From Pinus tabuliformis (lineage: Eukaryota; Streptophyta; Pinopsida; Pinales; Pinaceae), in assembly GCA_031772625.1 (NCBI GenBank), contig CM062820.1, forward strand, positions 317,834,545 through 317,898,544: a DNA stretch of 64,000 nucleotides, written 5' to 3'. Below the pieces are notes generated by a model. It saw nothing but the letters and a program-made list of their open reading frames with translations. It was not told the DNA's origin and ran no database searches. Each line of letters begins with the position of its first letter. Position 1 is the stretch's first letter. This document shows positions 37,434-48,710 of the stretch, piece after piece. The position numbers and the translations under genes are program-made.

Positions 37434-37868
37434 TATTGATAAATCTAGGATCAGCTAGAATAGCTGATTTCTCTTACTTTGATAACTGCTTGTGATGTAT
37501 TTTTACTTAACTTGATTAGATTATTAAAGTTTTATTTAATCATCAAATAGCTACCAAACAATGAAGAACAATGAGACAAGAGAACACAAAATGTAGGCTT
37601 CTAGCCAGGGCCAAAAACTCTCCTTTTGAGAGGAAAACCCACAAGAATTCTTCTCGCCTTATATAATTTTCAGATGATGAATTCCAAGACATATGACCAT
37701 TGACAAAGATCCCCCCAAAGCCAAGTAAAACCTTCCTTTGATGAGCTTGTCTTCCACAAAGTCAACGTTAGTCAAACTTCCTTAACAACTTTAGTTTTTC
37801 AGCCTTAATTTTAGATTTCGGTCACTACTTTAGTACTGTACTTTCCAGCCTGTCTATAGCTCTAGTAA
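37434..37868 (-). repeat. 5' LTR part of the old Copia-type element
   Basis: Matches the first part of 32894-34053. At about 37868 it passes into the duplicated flank seen also left of 32894. Confidence 0.6.
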
Positions 37869-38256
37869 TTGATAATATACTTTATGTTTTTGAAGTTTTT
37901 ATATACAAAAGTCAATAACAACATGTGAAAGTTTCTCTATAACACTTCTGTAAAAGTTATATTAAACATTTTAAAATTTTAAAAAATAAAGTGGTTTTAT
38001 TGAATATTTATATATATTTTTAATAAAAAATTATTAATTAAGAAATGAAATGATTGAAATTTAAAATTTTATTTTTTATTAAAAAAACTAACTTTAATTA
38101 ATATGAAATATTTTTTGCCATGGGGTGTAACATAAACAGTGATGGGGTGTGATGTTATGTCACTCTGTGATGTGAAGGTCACTGGTTTGAAACCCTGTGG
38201 GAAAAAATCCAACCATGTTAAGGGTTGGTGTGGCCTAGGTCAGGAGTGATCCCCGA
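37869..38256 (+). repeat. Duplicated flank with SINE-like module, copy 2
   Basis: Homologous to 32486-32893, including the B-box-like GGTTTGAAACCC near 38185. Followed again by the LTR edge TGTTGAGAAAT. Confidence 0.55.
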
Positions 38257-38469
38257 TGTTGAGAAATATAGGAGCAACTTGAATAGGTGATTTCTCTTAC
38301 TTTGATAATTGCTTGTGATGTATTTTTACTTAACTTGATTATCTTCTTCTTTACTTGATTACTATAGTGTTATTTAATCATCAAACAACTACCAAGCAAT
38401 GAAGAAGAATGAGACAAGAGGAGACAAAATGTAGGTTGCTAGCTAGGGCTAAAACCTCTCCACTTGAAT
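38257..38469 (-). repeat. LTR segment interrupted by the large Gypsy element
   Basis: Third copy of the old Copia LTR edge. It is collinear with 32894-33110 and ends exactly where the Gypsy LTR begins at 38470, so it is probably the target of that insertion. The rest would lie beyond the window's right edge. Confidence 0.55.
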
Positions 38470-39044
38470 TGGTTTCAATTAACAGATATAATCACATACA
38501 TTCGCGCATCAAATAAACATTGTAATATAAACCCAAATCGTAACGCAATATAATCAGATGCATTAATAGAGACTAAATACATAGTAATTGCATAATACTT
38601 CTCTTTATTGATATCTCCAGTTTAATACAGACTCTATCAACCCTGTGCACACAGCTGCAAGGGTCTGTGTACTCAGCTACGGACTTCTATCCCAGGCCTC
38701 TGCGCACTCAGCTTCTGAGCCTCTACCTACTAATACCCAAAAAAACTTAGACTTCTCCAAGCTAGATCGCTCTGTAGAAACCATCTCAACTCTATTTTTC
38801 TTCCTAACTACTTAGAGCTTACTTACTTAGCTCCTTTTTATACAATCCCATGGTTCGCGGACCATGGGTAGATCTTTACAGCCGACTTGAAACTTTACAA
38901 AATAAGGATGGACAACGCTTTATGACTCTTGACACCTTCGTACTCCGCGACCTCAAAATGCGGAGACTTTAAAACTTTATTACAAGATTGTCCCAAAACA
39001 TGGGCTTTTAGCCCCAAAAATACTCTTGGGGGAACCCGTTCCCA
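38470..39044 (-). repeat. 3' LTR of the outer Gypsy element
   Basis: On the plus strand from TGGTTTCAATTAAC to CGTTCCCA; on the minus strand it begins TGGGAACGGG and is preceded by the purine tract GTTGGGGGGCTAT (39045-39058). It contains a near-palindrome around CGCG at 38848-38867. Confidence 0.75.
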
Positions 39045-39242
39045 ATAGCCCCCCAACACAAACATGGTGACTTGCCCTCGAGTCACTCTGCGGGCGCGAA
39101 GATCTTGGTCTGCATATTGGGCTGCTAGAGCGACGATGGGTGCCGGTACTTCATTTGCGCGAAATTTCTGCATAACATTTCCTGCCAAAATCTGCGTGGC
39201 CACCTTGACCGCAAGATCACAGATACTCGAGATGGCATAGCC

Positions 39243-40664
39243 TCATGGTTTTTTCACGAGCTTGAATTTCTCCTTCATGGCCTCTGCGAGGGTATGCTCG
39301 CCACATTTTCCGCCAAACATCATGGCTAGATTTTCCCCTGCATATGGTAGTCGTGTTATCCTATGGATCAACATGTCAGTGATGGATATCAGCTCCTCCA
39401 GCCACAGACACCCATCGTGCACCAAGAATAGCAGCTGCTTGATTACCAATAATGTAATGGGTGTGTGATTGTAGTGTGACACCCATAGTAGGTTGAGTAT
39501 ACCTGCCTTGTCTACACCCTTGAGCCACTTCCGTGGTTCCAACGCAGTCATCCCTGTGGTTATATGAGCAACGCAGTGCATAAGCTGGTCTATCACCAAG
39601 TGAGGGAACTTCTCAGTGTCAGCTAAGTCCCAGTCTTCCAATTTTAACAGTAGAACCCACCCCAAGCGAGGTCCTTTAAAGACAATATCATCCGCCAGCA
39701 GAGGTATGTGCAAGGCGACCTTGCTTTTGTCAATGTCCTTCAGCACCTTGGTCTTGCCCTTGTGCGGAGGGACGTATTTGGGCAACTTAGTAATAGGGTC
39801 AGAACCCTCGACTTCAACGTCCTCCACTTCCACCCCCGTATCCTCATCATCCATCGAGATGTCCTCAATCTCTTCCTCCTCCGGTTTGAAATTAATAGTT
39901 TTTCCATTTTCCTGTGTGGTGGGCTTGTCCTTCTATGGGTTTCTTCGAGGCGATGGGTGCACGGGTGTCGCAGCCTGCTTGCCTTTCTTATCCTTTGCAC
40001 TCTCATTGGTCGGGGTAGAGTTTGGTCTAGGTGTCCATGGTGACTTGGGGACTTCAACTAGTACCTATGCAACCTCCAGAGTAGCTCCCTCTACCTCCAT
40101 AACAACTTCCAACAGAGTCCCCTCGACTGTTATTGCTTCGGTGTCCATAGCTTCTGATCATGGGATAATGTCACAGATGATATTGCGATCAGACTCTGGA
40201 AATCGATCAAATGCTGGACAATCAAGAAATTCTTCAAAGAATGTGCAGGTCATGCACGTCTGAGAGCTCACCAACTCAATGCTCAGAATGCCAAGTGTTT
40301 TTCGTTGGGCAGCCACATGTAATTTATAGGCCATTTTGAATTCAAATCCGACCATTCCCCCCAAATTCAGTTCATTAATGCCAGATTGGTGGCATATTTT
40401 CAAGGATCCTACCCATAAATTTTGTCTTGAATGCCACCCCCCCGCTCCATTTTCCTGTGTTCTCATCGTCAAATCATGAACAATGACTTTAATAGTCACT
40501 TTCTGGCTGACCTGTGTGGTTTTTCCTTGGGTAGTGCAGCTTCCTCCACACTTTTGCAAACTTTGTGACATCTCCTCGTTTTGCGCAATCCCCCGATCGC
40601 GCAGTTTATGAACCTGGGCAGTGTAGTTTATAGTCTCGCACCTCCTTTCAGCTACCTGGAGCAC
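39243..40664 (-). pseudogene. Extra frames between integrase and 3' LTR of the outer Gypsy
   Basis: Minus-strand open stretches at about 40158-40664 and 39243-39854 lie downstream of the integrase in the sense direction. The second begins with an acidic stretch (MDDEDTGVEVEDVEVEG) and continues with a Leu-rich, possibly helical part. Neither matches a family known to me. Their place fits the additional frames known downstream of pol in several plant Gypsy lineages. They may be real but decayed. Confidence 0.4.
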
Positions 40665-40875
40665 TAAGACTATGCTACCTTCATATAGTCACCTGGCCTG
40701 ATCACTGGTGTATGGCTTCAATCGACTGCCATTCACCTTTCCTGGGAAGGGATCTCCATTCAATTTAACCAATTGAATTGCTCCACTGTCGGTAATCTCC
40801 TTAATGACATATCATCTTGAATTTCCATGGAAATTTATCAAACTTGCTGTCATATAACAAAACCAGATTTTTTAC

Positions 40876-41991
40876 CTAAAAGGTGCGTAGTTTAATGTGT
40901 CGATCATGCCATGCGTTTTCGCACTGCTTTTGGACCTGTTGGTGAAATCCAGCCAGAAACCTTTCTTCCTCAAGCTCGGCAAGCTGTGTAAGCCTCTCTT
41001 CCAGGGCTCCGCGATCCTTCATACCCGTGAATGCCACTATGCATAGACTAGGCACAATGTATTCCATTGGCATCACTGCTTCAACACCATATACAAGCCT
41101 AAAGGGTGTTTGTCCAGTCAACTTTTTGTACGTCATTCGATAAGCCCATAGTACTGTGGGTATGCGCAAGTCCCAATCATTTTTTTGAGCATTGCAAACC
41201 TTGGTCAGTGCATTCCATAGTACCTTATTGAATGCTTCCATTGTCCCATTAGCCTGTGGGTGATAAGGCGTGCTTTTCTGATGATATACTTGAAATTTTG
41301 TCATCAGTGCGCTAATCGTTTCATTCAGAAAGTGTGTACCACGATTACTCATCAAAATCTTTGGACACCCAAATCATGTCAGTACATACTCAAATAGAAA
41401 CTTCGCAGCGATCGCGCTTGTGCAGTCCTTCACAGGCTATACCTCCACCCATCAAGTCAAATAATCAGTCATGGTGATAATGTACCGCACTCCCATCTTC
41501 TTTCCTTGAGGCTAAATGGGTCCCACAAAATCTATTTCCCATTTCTCGAAAGGTTGTAACGTCATCTGCAGTTTTAGAGGTAGTTCATCTCTCCATGATG
41601 GCCTGCCAGTCCTTTGACACACGTCACATTCCCTGCAGTAGGCTTTTGAATCCTTATGGAGGGTTGGCCACCACAACCCTACACATAGAATCTTTTGTGC
41701 GGTCGCCCTTCTTACGTAATGCCCTCCCGCAACACCCGCATGAGCATCCACGAGGATACTGCTTCTTTCAAAATCTGGTACATATTGTCGTAATACTTCA
41801 TCAGACCCCATTTTGTACAGATGTCCGACAATGACATAAAAGTCTGCTGCATGCACCACTAACTCTTTTTTCTGTTGGGTGGTGTAGCCTTCCGGGGTAG
41901 TTCCTATTGTTAGGAAGTGTATGATGTCTTCAAAGAGACCATCCGCGACGTGCACTTCAAAGAGCTGTGCGTCAGGCAATCCTTCCTCCAA
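40876..41991 (-). pseudogene. Gypsy integrase remnant
   Basis: The zinc-binding part (H-x-H and CRECDVCQRTGRP) lies near 41590-41760 and the catalytic core start (FEKWEIDFVGP) near 41512-41550. The core end with [20 protein letters not shown] lies near 41220-41285, and the [16 protein letters not shown] motif near 41050-41110. This is the classical plant Ty3/Gypsy integrase order. Broken fossil. Confidence 0.8.
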
Positions 41992-42048
41992 ATTAGTGGG
42001 CTATTCTCTCGTTTCAATGCGCGACAAATGTTCTGGTCCTGCGTTCAG

Positions 42049-43370
42049 TCATCTAGGCTTCACAATAACTTCAAAATCATACTCCTGGAACAATAATGAC
42101 CACTTGTAGATTCTCTCCCCCAACACAGGCTTATTGAATAGGTATTTCAACACAGAATGATCTGTATACATCTTAAAATGTCCACCCAGCAAATAGTGTC
42201 TAAACTTCTGGAGCGTGTATACCATGGCTAGTCCTTCGCGCTCGGTGGTGGAATAGTTCTTCTCAGCCTTGGATAACTTCCTACTTGTGAATGTTATAGG
42301 ATGGTCCAATTCTCCTTTGCCAGCCTGTGTCAGTAATACTCCTAGTGCTATACATGACATGTCTACATGTACATGAAACTCCTTCCCCTAATCCGGGAAG
42401 ACTAAAACCAGCGCGGTGACCATTTTTCCTTTTAGCACATCCAAGATTTTCTGACAGTCCTTGTTCCAACAGTACATGACATCCTTTTTCAACAACTTCT
42501 CCATAGGTGCGATGATCTGGGCATAGCCCTTGATAAACTTCCTATAGTACCCAGTATTTCCCAATGTTACACTCCTTGGCAGCTCCAGGTTAATTATCAC
42601 TGCAATCTTCACAGGGTTTACCATTAATCCCTGTTTGCATACCACATGACCCAGGAGAGTCCCAAAAGGGACACGAAATTTTTTTTCTTCAAATTGAGTG
42701 CAATCTGGTACCTTCGACAAGTATCTAGAATTAAGCGCAAACTTGCCACATGGCGTTTTACCAACCCAAACATAGTCCGGTCATCAACATACACTTCCAC
42801 AAACTTATGAATGAAGTCTTTGAATGCAGCAATGACTACAGACAAAAAAATCATAGGCGCATTCTTTAATCCAAAAGGCATTACGGTGTACTAAAAATAT
42901 CCCCATTCAGTTGCAAAGGTTGTCTTACTTCTATCTTCAGGCACGATTTTGATCTGATGGTACCCAAAGAACCCATCAATGAAGGAGTATGCTTCCTGGC
43001 CATCTACATTATCCAATACCTCATCAGTGAATGGAGTCGGGAAAAGATCATGCACGCAAGCATCATTCAACTTCCTGAGATCTACTTATATCCTTTTTTC
43101 ATCCTTCTGCTTCTTTTCCTGTACCACCATTGGGCTCACCCAATCAGATTCCTCTACAGGCTCAATGATGTCTACCATGAGCATCTTATCTAATTCTAAG
43201 CAGACCTTCTCCTTATACTTCAGATTGAGACGGTAAGGTCTTTGCTTAACCAGCTTCGCATCAGGTTTTAATGTGATCATCATAACGCCCAGGTCTCCTA
43301 TTATCCCCTTTAAATACGTAAACTTGGTAGGGAACAAATCCTGGTATTTGCGGAGCAATTTGGCGACCAT
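42049..43370 (-). pseudogene. Gypsy reverse transcriptase-RNase H remnant
   Basis: The RT thumb-proximal part (KQRPYRLNLKYKEKV, SDWVSPMVVQEKK) lies near 43086-43280. MPFGLKNAP and the YVDD-type active-site loop (VEVYVDDRT) lie near 42780-42880. The connection (TGYYRKFIKGYAQI) is near 42520-42560, and RNase H (GVLLTQAGKGELDHPI, YTDHSVLKYL) near 42050-42345. Several breaks. Confidence 0.8.
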
Positions 43371-43595
43371 ATCTACCTTCGGATCATCTCAGTAATCTCC
43401 AATCTTCATGAATTTGGGCTCCGCCTTTGTGCCAATATTTATCTGTTTAGTTTTCAGCAGCGCGATTATATTAGGATTCTGGATTAGCGGTCCCTCGACC
43501 TCGCGGTGACCCTCAGTTTCAAGGATATTAATCTTTCGGGGGTCCTTGTCTTCTTCTTCAACAATCACGTTATAGCATTCTAGCACGTGGCTTAG

Positions 43596-44180
43596 CTAAG
43601 TAGTCCAATCGGGTTGAATTAGAACTAAAGGATCCCGCGGTATCCTAAAGATCGCTGCTTTAACTTCTTGTAGCACTTTGTCAGTATAGGCAAACCCGTC
43701 TTCGAAGTTGAATGTCATTATGAATCCTTCGCTCAAAATATCCCATTCTTCTATGCCATGGCGGAGCTCTATCTCCAAGTACCAATTCATCGGGATGACA
43801 TCCAGGGTGTGATAGAACAAGTGTACCCATTTAGGTTGGGGTTCTGCTCCATAGGCCTTAGCCCATTTGGCCAAGTGTGTCTGCAGATCATCCTTCTCGT
43901 CATACTTGTCTGTCACTCGTACCTTCGGCTTCCCAAAGCTTGTTCTAATCATCCTCCTATACTCGCGCCAATCGTCAAAACTACCCTTTTGCGTACCCCA
44001 CCATCTAGTGGGCGTAGCGCGCAGTGCCCAGTCCAAAGCCTGGAAGCATTGATTCTCTGGTTCTTCCCTCTCAAATGCATCCAAAAACACATCCATGTCA
44101 TTCAAGCCATCATAAGTGGGCATATTTATTACCTCTGATGACACACAGCACAGTGACCAGATCATCATGTTACAGATCAA
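43596..44180 (-). pseudogene. Capsid-like (retrotrans_gag) domain located between protease and RT
   Basis: The minus strand reads VFLDAFEREEPENQ, ALRATPTRWWG and FDDWREYRRMIRTSFG, the pattern of the retrotrans_gag capsid fold (Trp-rich, F-x2-W spacing). It lies downstream of the protease (44330-45025), which is unusual for a Gypsy element. The assignment is by eye. Confidence 0.55.
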
Positions 44181-44329
44181 CGTAGTTACTTCATGTAACT
44201 GACTATGCTAGCACTCTAATTCTTCCTCCGAGTCTGAGGTGCAGGAACTCTCGCGATCCCATGTAATTCGTCCATCCGCTATTGGATTCAGCCAATCTTG
44301 GTCTCGCACTATTATCTTATATATGCAGT

Positions 44330-45025
44330 TCAAATTTTCATCGCTTTCGTAATCGCACACTGGTTCAGTATAGCGTGACCTTTTGTAGGATCTAGGGGCA
44401 CTATTACTTGAAGCGATTTCTTTTCAAATATTAGCTTTCGATTCTTTAGGTTGATTACCCCATTCATGTCAGTAGCCCAATCAATTCCAAGGAGCGCAGG
44501 GTAGGGGTTGTTGTCATCCACAATTTCTATTACTTCAAAATTAGCCAATGCGCTCGCGCCTTCAATATCTACAGTTACTCCCTGCAACCGTCCCATGGGG
44601 ATGATCTTCTGCTGATTTTCCATCCTTAACTGAATCAGAGACCACTGCAGCGCGGGTCTCCCCATCCGCTCCCAAGTCTGCTTTGGCAAAACGTTCACGT
44701 CTAACCCTAGATCCAGAATAACTTGATCCATTTCATATTCTCCTATCTGCACGGTGAGTCTCATATCATGTTCTGTCCTTGCCTTATGCTTACCAATCTT
44801 CCGTACCATGCACAGTTCACCCGGAATGTTTCTGGCGCATCTATTTATAAGTCCCTGTAACCCCCTCACAACCTTGCTATCGTGCATCAGCTTCATGTAG
44901 GTCTCTAGAAAGGTCGTAAGCATAGAAGGGTTCATTTCCTGAATAGGTTTATCCCGGCTCCCTAAGGTAGAGGCCTCAGCGAAGCTCTTCTTTGCTTCCA
45001 TGACCATTTCTCGTGCGTGCTCCAA
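44330..45025 (-). pseudogene. Gypsy retropepsin-like protease remnant
   Basis: The minus strand contains YEMDQVILDLGLDVNVLPK (flap and active-site strand) near 44690-44750, followed by PALLGIDWATDMNGVINLKN near 44440-44500, the hallmark C-terminal part of a retroviral-type aspartic protease. A helical stretch precedes it. Confidence 0.65.
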
Positions 45026-45199
45026 AACAAATTTAGCCTCCCTTCTCTAGAGTTTTGCAAACCCACGCACTATCTTCATGTTGTTTCCCCTTATCGTCAC
45101 CCATTGCAATTCCACTTCAGAGCACTATATTCACATTTGGATCTTCTTTGTGAGGCTCAACCCTCATCATCTATAGGTTATGAGTCGCCTGCGGAGGTA

Positions 45200-45436
45200 G
45201 CACCCCTTTGTCACGTATCCTTGCTATCAGTGTAGCACAGTCCTCAGTCTCTTGATCAAATTGAGTATGACATTTACATGACAGACACTTTGGGTTAGTG
45301 CATTCGCGGGCATAGTGTCTTGGTCCTCCACAATTGTAATAGATTAGCTGTCCCTAACCTCTGCGAGGTCCTCCTCCGCCTCGGCCTCATCTGCGCCCCT
45401 AAAAGCCTAATCGCACCATCCCAACGCCCTGGTTAG
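45200..45436 (-). pseudogene. Zinc-knuckle region of the outer Gypsy, left of the nested element
   Basis: The minus strand shows a knuckle-like motif (YNCGGPRHYAREC) followed by a second Cys cluster (NPKCLSCKC) near 45260-45350. It is the continuation of the region at 60936-61430; the nested element lies between. The target copy of GTTAG is at 45432-45436. Confidence 0.6.
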
Positions 45437-46489
45437 TGTCACACGGAATTTGTCAAGGGTGCGGACACGACTGACCTTCCTAGAAGTCTAAGACATTCTA
45501 ATGACAAACAAGACAAAATGGAGTGATCTTTCTCTAAATACACCTTTTACAACATGAAAACTACAAGTGTTTAGGCTTACCTTATTCCAAAACGCTGTTG
45601 TTGAAGTCCGTTCTTGACGATCCGGATGAGCTCCTCCTTCAAGTCAATTCCTGCAACCACAAACAATCAAACAATTACCAAGCACTTGCATTTCATATAA
45701 TAAAACATATATTCAACATGCAGACCAAGGAACACATGAAATAACTCATTAACACAAGCTATTGAGAAAAATAAACCAGTTTGTATTAATAACGAAACAA
45801 AGAAACTCTTACAACCTGGCCTTGGTGTTGTGCAAGTTCCTCCCAGGGTCCATCAAGGGTTTTCCTCTACTTTGACAAAGCTCACCCTCTCCCAAGTAGA
45901 ATCAAGTGAAGACAATCTCTCCTCACAAAGGCTCTAATGGAAGACCTAAATCCTGCAGCATTTACCCAAAGAAAATGTATAGCTCCAACCTCCTCTCCTT
46001 CTGGCTCAATGCCTTTATTTATAGTGCTGTAAAGAGGTTATTCAGGTCCACTATCAATGGGATCATCCCCCTCTTTGGGTGGGATAGCTCCCTTATTGAT
46101 GGGATAAGTTCCCCCTTAATAGAGATACATGAACCAACTGGAGGCGCATCCATTTCATCAAACCGACCTCTAGAATGTTCTAGAAGTAACCACAAGTAAC
46201 TTTTTCAAGATAAAACTCGCGCATTTTGCCTTTTACAGAGGGACGCACCTGTCCCTAACATACAGAGCGTCCATGGACGCAGATTTTGTGAACATGGTCA
46301 GCGTCCCCGCAGGTAAGGCTAGAGAGAACCTGCGACCCCAGAGATAAACATAGTTTTTACAAGACTTTCTCTCTTCTTTGAGTTTGAGATGGATAACAGA
46401 GGCATGAGACTTGCCTAAGAGGGTAGCATGACTGTTGATTTGAGCCATACTAACTGTAAGTAGTCAAGGTGACATTTTTTAGTGTAACA
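45437..46489 (-). repeat. 3' LTR of the Tat/Ogre-like element
   Basis: On the plus strand TGTCACACGG to GTGTAACA. Nearly identical to 59816-60869. It contains GGACGCA/GCGTCC words at about 46241-46315. An open frame of 97 codons (45906-46199) is present identically in both LTRs and is not thought to be coding. Confidence 0.95.
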
Positions 46490-48285
46490 GATTGCCCCCT
46501 AAAGTGCGAAGCCTGGAATAGAATAGGGTTTTGTAATTCTAGGAAGGGTGAAGCGCTTTATCATTTCAAGGATTGCCTTGTGGATGGCCTGGTTGGAACC
46601 TGCAATTTTCAACACAAAATACATGGATAAGATTATATCATCACTGAGGTAGGCATTCCCATACTCAGATTCAAAACTTTAACTAATGGACTAACTATTC
46701 TGATACAGGAATGATCTTGCAGTACATCATTTTTATAGACTTTTGTAGACACAGTATGGACGCAGCCATCTGTTTATGATTAGTCTACATAGATAATGAA
46801 TACAAAACTCCTCGCAGCCTGGATGGTAGAAACTAGATCCAGGGTCTTCACTTCTACTTCCCGAATTGGTACGATTCTAGCATGTGATTAAATGATTCGA
46901 TGTCGAACATGTTAGAAACCACTTGATTACCAGTCAATGATGTAAACTGTTAACAAGCGTGAGAGAAACCACCAGTAATGTCAATGGTCCTCAAAGTACC
47001 AAGCACAACCCGTGAAATGTGAATAGATGTTTTGATGTCGAACACTTCACGGAATCCTTTGATCGAAAGTCAATGATGTAAACTGACGTCAAAGGCGAGA
47101 AACCTGCCATTGATGCATGCAGACTTCAAGGTACTGTCGATTCCTAAGTCATCTTTCTAGATAATGTGTCGATGTCGATAGAAAGCGACCCGTTGCAGGC
47201 AAGCCCGCAACACGAAATCATTGTTCAAGTTGAAGAAATGTTGCTGTAAGGACTGACTCAGGGATGGTCAAATGGATGACAAGTATTTTGCAGATGAAAG
47301 TTTTTGCTTGCAGACCTCTTGAACACATAACGACACGACAGATGGCTTGGTGACGAATAACTCAAAGTTAATCCCCGAACCCGGTTAAAGACTTTCAAAG
47401 TGATTTGGTCAACTGTGAGGTAAAAGATTTCCCAACCCAGGTGAATGAAAAGTGTCGTGTTCAAGAGTGGTAATAAAGTTTCTTCTGAGACAAAAGGTGA
47501 CAAACAGGTTCATTCTTCTCTCTTTTCCCCCACCATTTCTGGCAAGTACCTCTTTATTTTTAACAAGCTTGAGGAGGATAACATATGCTTGATTATAAGC
47601 TCATCCTTCGGACGAGTCCAACCTAGTTTAAATTCGAACCCTAGGAAGGAGTGGTTCGTTCCTGTTTGTAATTGAACAGGTCCTCTACTGTAAAAGTTTA
47701 ACGAGCCCAGTATAGGAGAAACTCGGCGTTTTTCAATTTTAGAGAGTCTGAAAAAACTAAAGGAGACTCCACGTTGAACTTTTTCGTATATTTGTGTCCC
47801 TCAAGCCCGAAAAAGTATAAAATAATACCTGGGGGAACCGCTTGATCTTGCGACCAAGGAGTACTTTCATAATAGTGTCGTTGACCTGAAAAGTAAAAAG
47901 CGATCAAGGACACGTCGTTTTATTTCCTTATCGAGTTCGAAACGACAAAAACCCGGCAATCTTTTCCTGATTTTGCGGTCAGAAAAGAGCTAAAAGGGGA
48001 CCGTCTTTTAATTCCGTTTTAACGAGTGAAAAAGAAACACTCGGCGATCTTTTCATGTTTTAGGAGTCAGAAAAGGGCTTAAAAGATGACTCTGATATTT
48101 TTGTTTGTGAAAAATTACAATTTCCCTCGAAATCCCTTTGTCCTGCACAAAAGCAACACATTACTCATACCTGTTTAAAATAGGCAAAAATACATTCAAA
48201 AACATCTTTTCATGGTAAAAAATGAACTAATTCATCCAAAAAACCTATAAAAAGACCTTTTACCATGTCATTTTTACCGTTTCAC
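46490..48285. other. 3' internal non-coding region with repeats and polypurine tract
   Basis: Next to the LTR the minus strand reads CTTTAGGGGGCAATC (46490-46504), the polypurine tract. Two diverged copies of a segment with AGTCAATGATGTAAACTG lie at about 46900-46982 and 47030-47117. At 47698-48095 three diverged segments recur around CACTCGGCGATCTTTTC and GTCAGAAAAGGGC-like words. No frame here has a recognisable domain. The segment may hold the promoter of the PMD gene. Confidence 0.6.
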
Positions 48286-48470
48286 TGTTGAGGTTGAAAA
48301 AGGAGCTTTTGACAAGAAACTTCCCGTGGTCGCTGCGGAAAATCTGACCGTCGGAATCGAACGCCGTCTCATCCAGGTATTTTACACATCCTACTCTGCA
48401 TTTCTATCCGTTTAGAATCAATTTTTAGGTTTTAGTTTCATTTTTTGGGGGGTTTTGGTTTTGGAATGCG

Positions 48471-48616
48471 CCTCTCGGCGGACGCAGGTGCCCTTCGGGT
48501 GACCTGCGTCCCCCGACTTTTTCTCATACGGGAAAACGGTCGGAAGACGCAGCCCGCCTTCAGGCCAGCTGCGTCCGGGCGCCCTGTGCTACAAAGCCGG
48601 GGTGCGTCCTCCGAGA
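48471..48616 (+). other. GC-rich hairpin cluster in candidate intron
   Basis: Two adjacent inverted repeats share the same arms: GGACGCAGGT (48480-48489) with ACCTGCGTCC (48502-48511), and GACGCAG (48546-48552) with CTGCGTC (48569-48575), the latter enclosing a small GCCT/AGGC hairpin. It lies in the candidate 5' intron of the PMD gene (48377-48700: donor CAG|GTATTT, acceptor GATATGCAG). A diverged relative stands at 59549-59650 near the primer site. Confidence 0.6.
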
Positions 48617-48710
48617 AACGCGCATTTCAAAACCCCAACTCTCTCAAAAAACCACCAAAAATTCCCAAATCAATTTCTAATTGCTATTTTTGATATGCAG
48701 GGCATTAATC

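Larger units (their letters stand above)
32894..37868 (-). mobile_element. Old Copia-type element, gag only recognisable
   Basis: The 3' LTR is at the left (32894-34053), the 5' LTR at the right (from 37434), and the primer site between the gag and the right LTR. A Copia gag is legible at 35985-36840. No pol domain was recognised in the 34.1-35.9 kb part. The LTRs differ by well over 10% by eye, so the element is old and heavily broken. Confidence 0.65.

Noticed and set aside
38895-39203. 102-codon minus-strand frame
   Set aside because: It crosses the boundary between LTR and interior of the outer Gypsy and has no recognisable domain, so it is probably chance.
39616-40263. 215-codon plus-strand Ser-rich frame
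   Set aside because: Antisense to the acidic stretch of the minus-strand frames; Ser/Thr/Val-rich composition with no domain.
45906-46199. 97-codon frame, repeated at 60285-60578
   Set aside because: Identity simply reflects the two young LTRs; there is no domain or coding signature.
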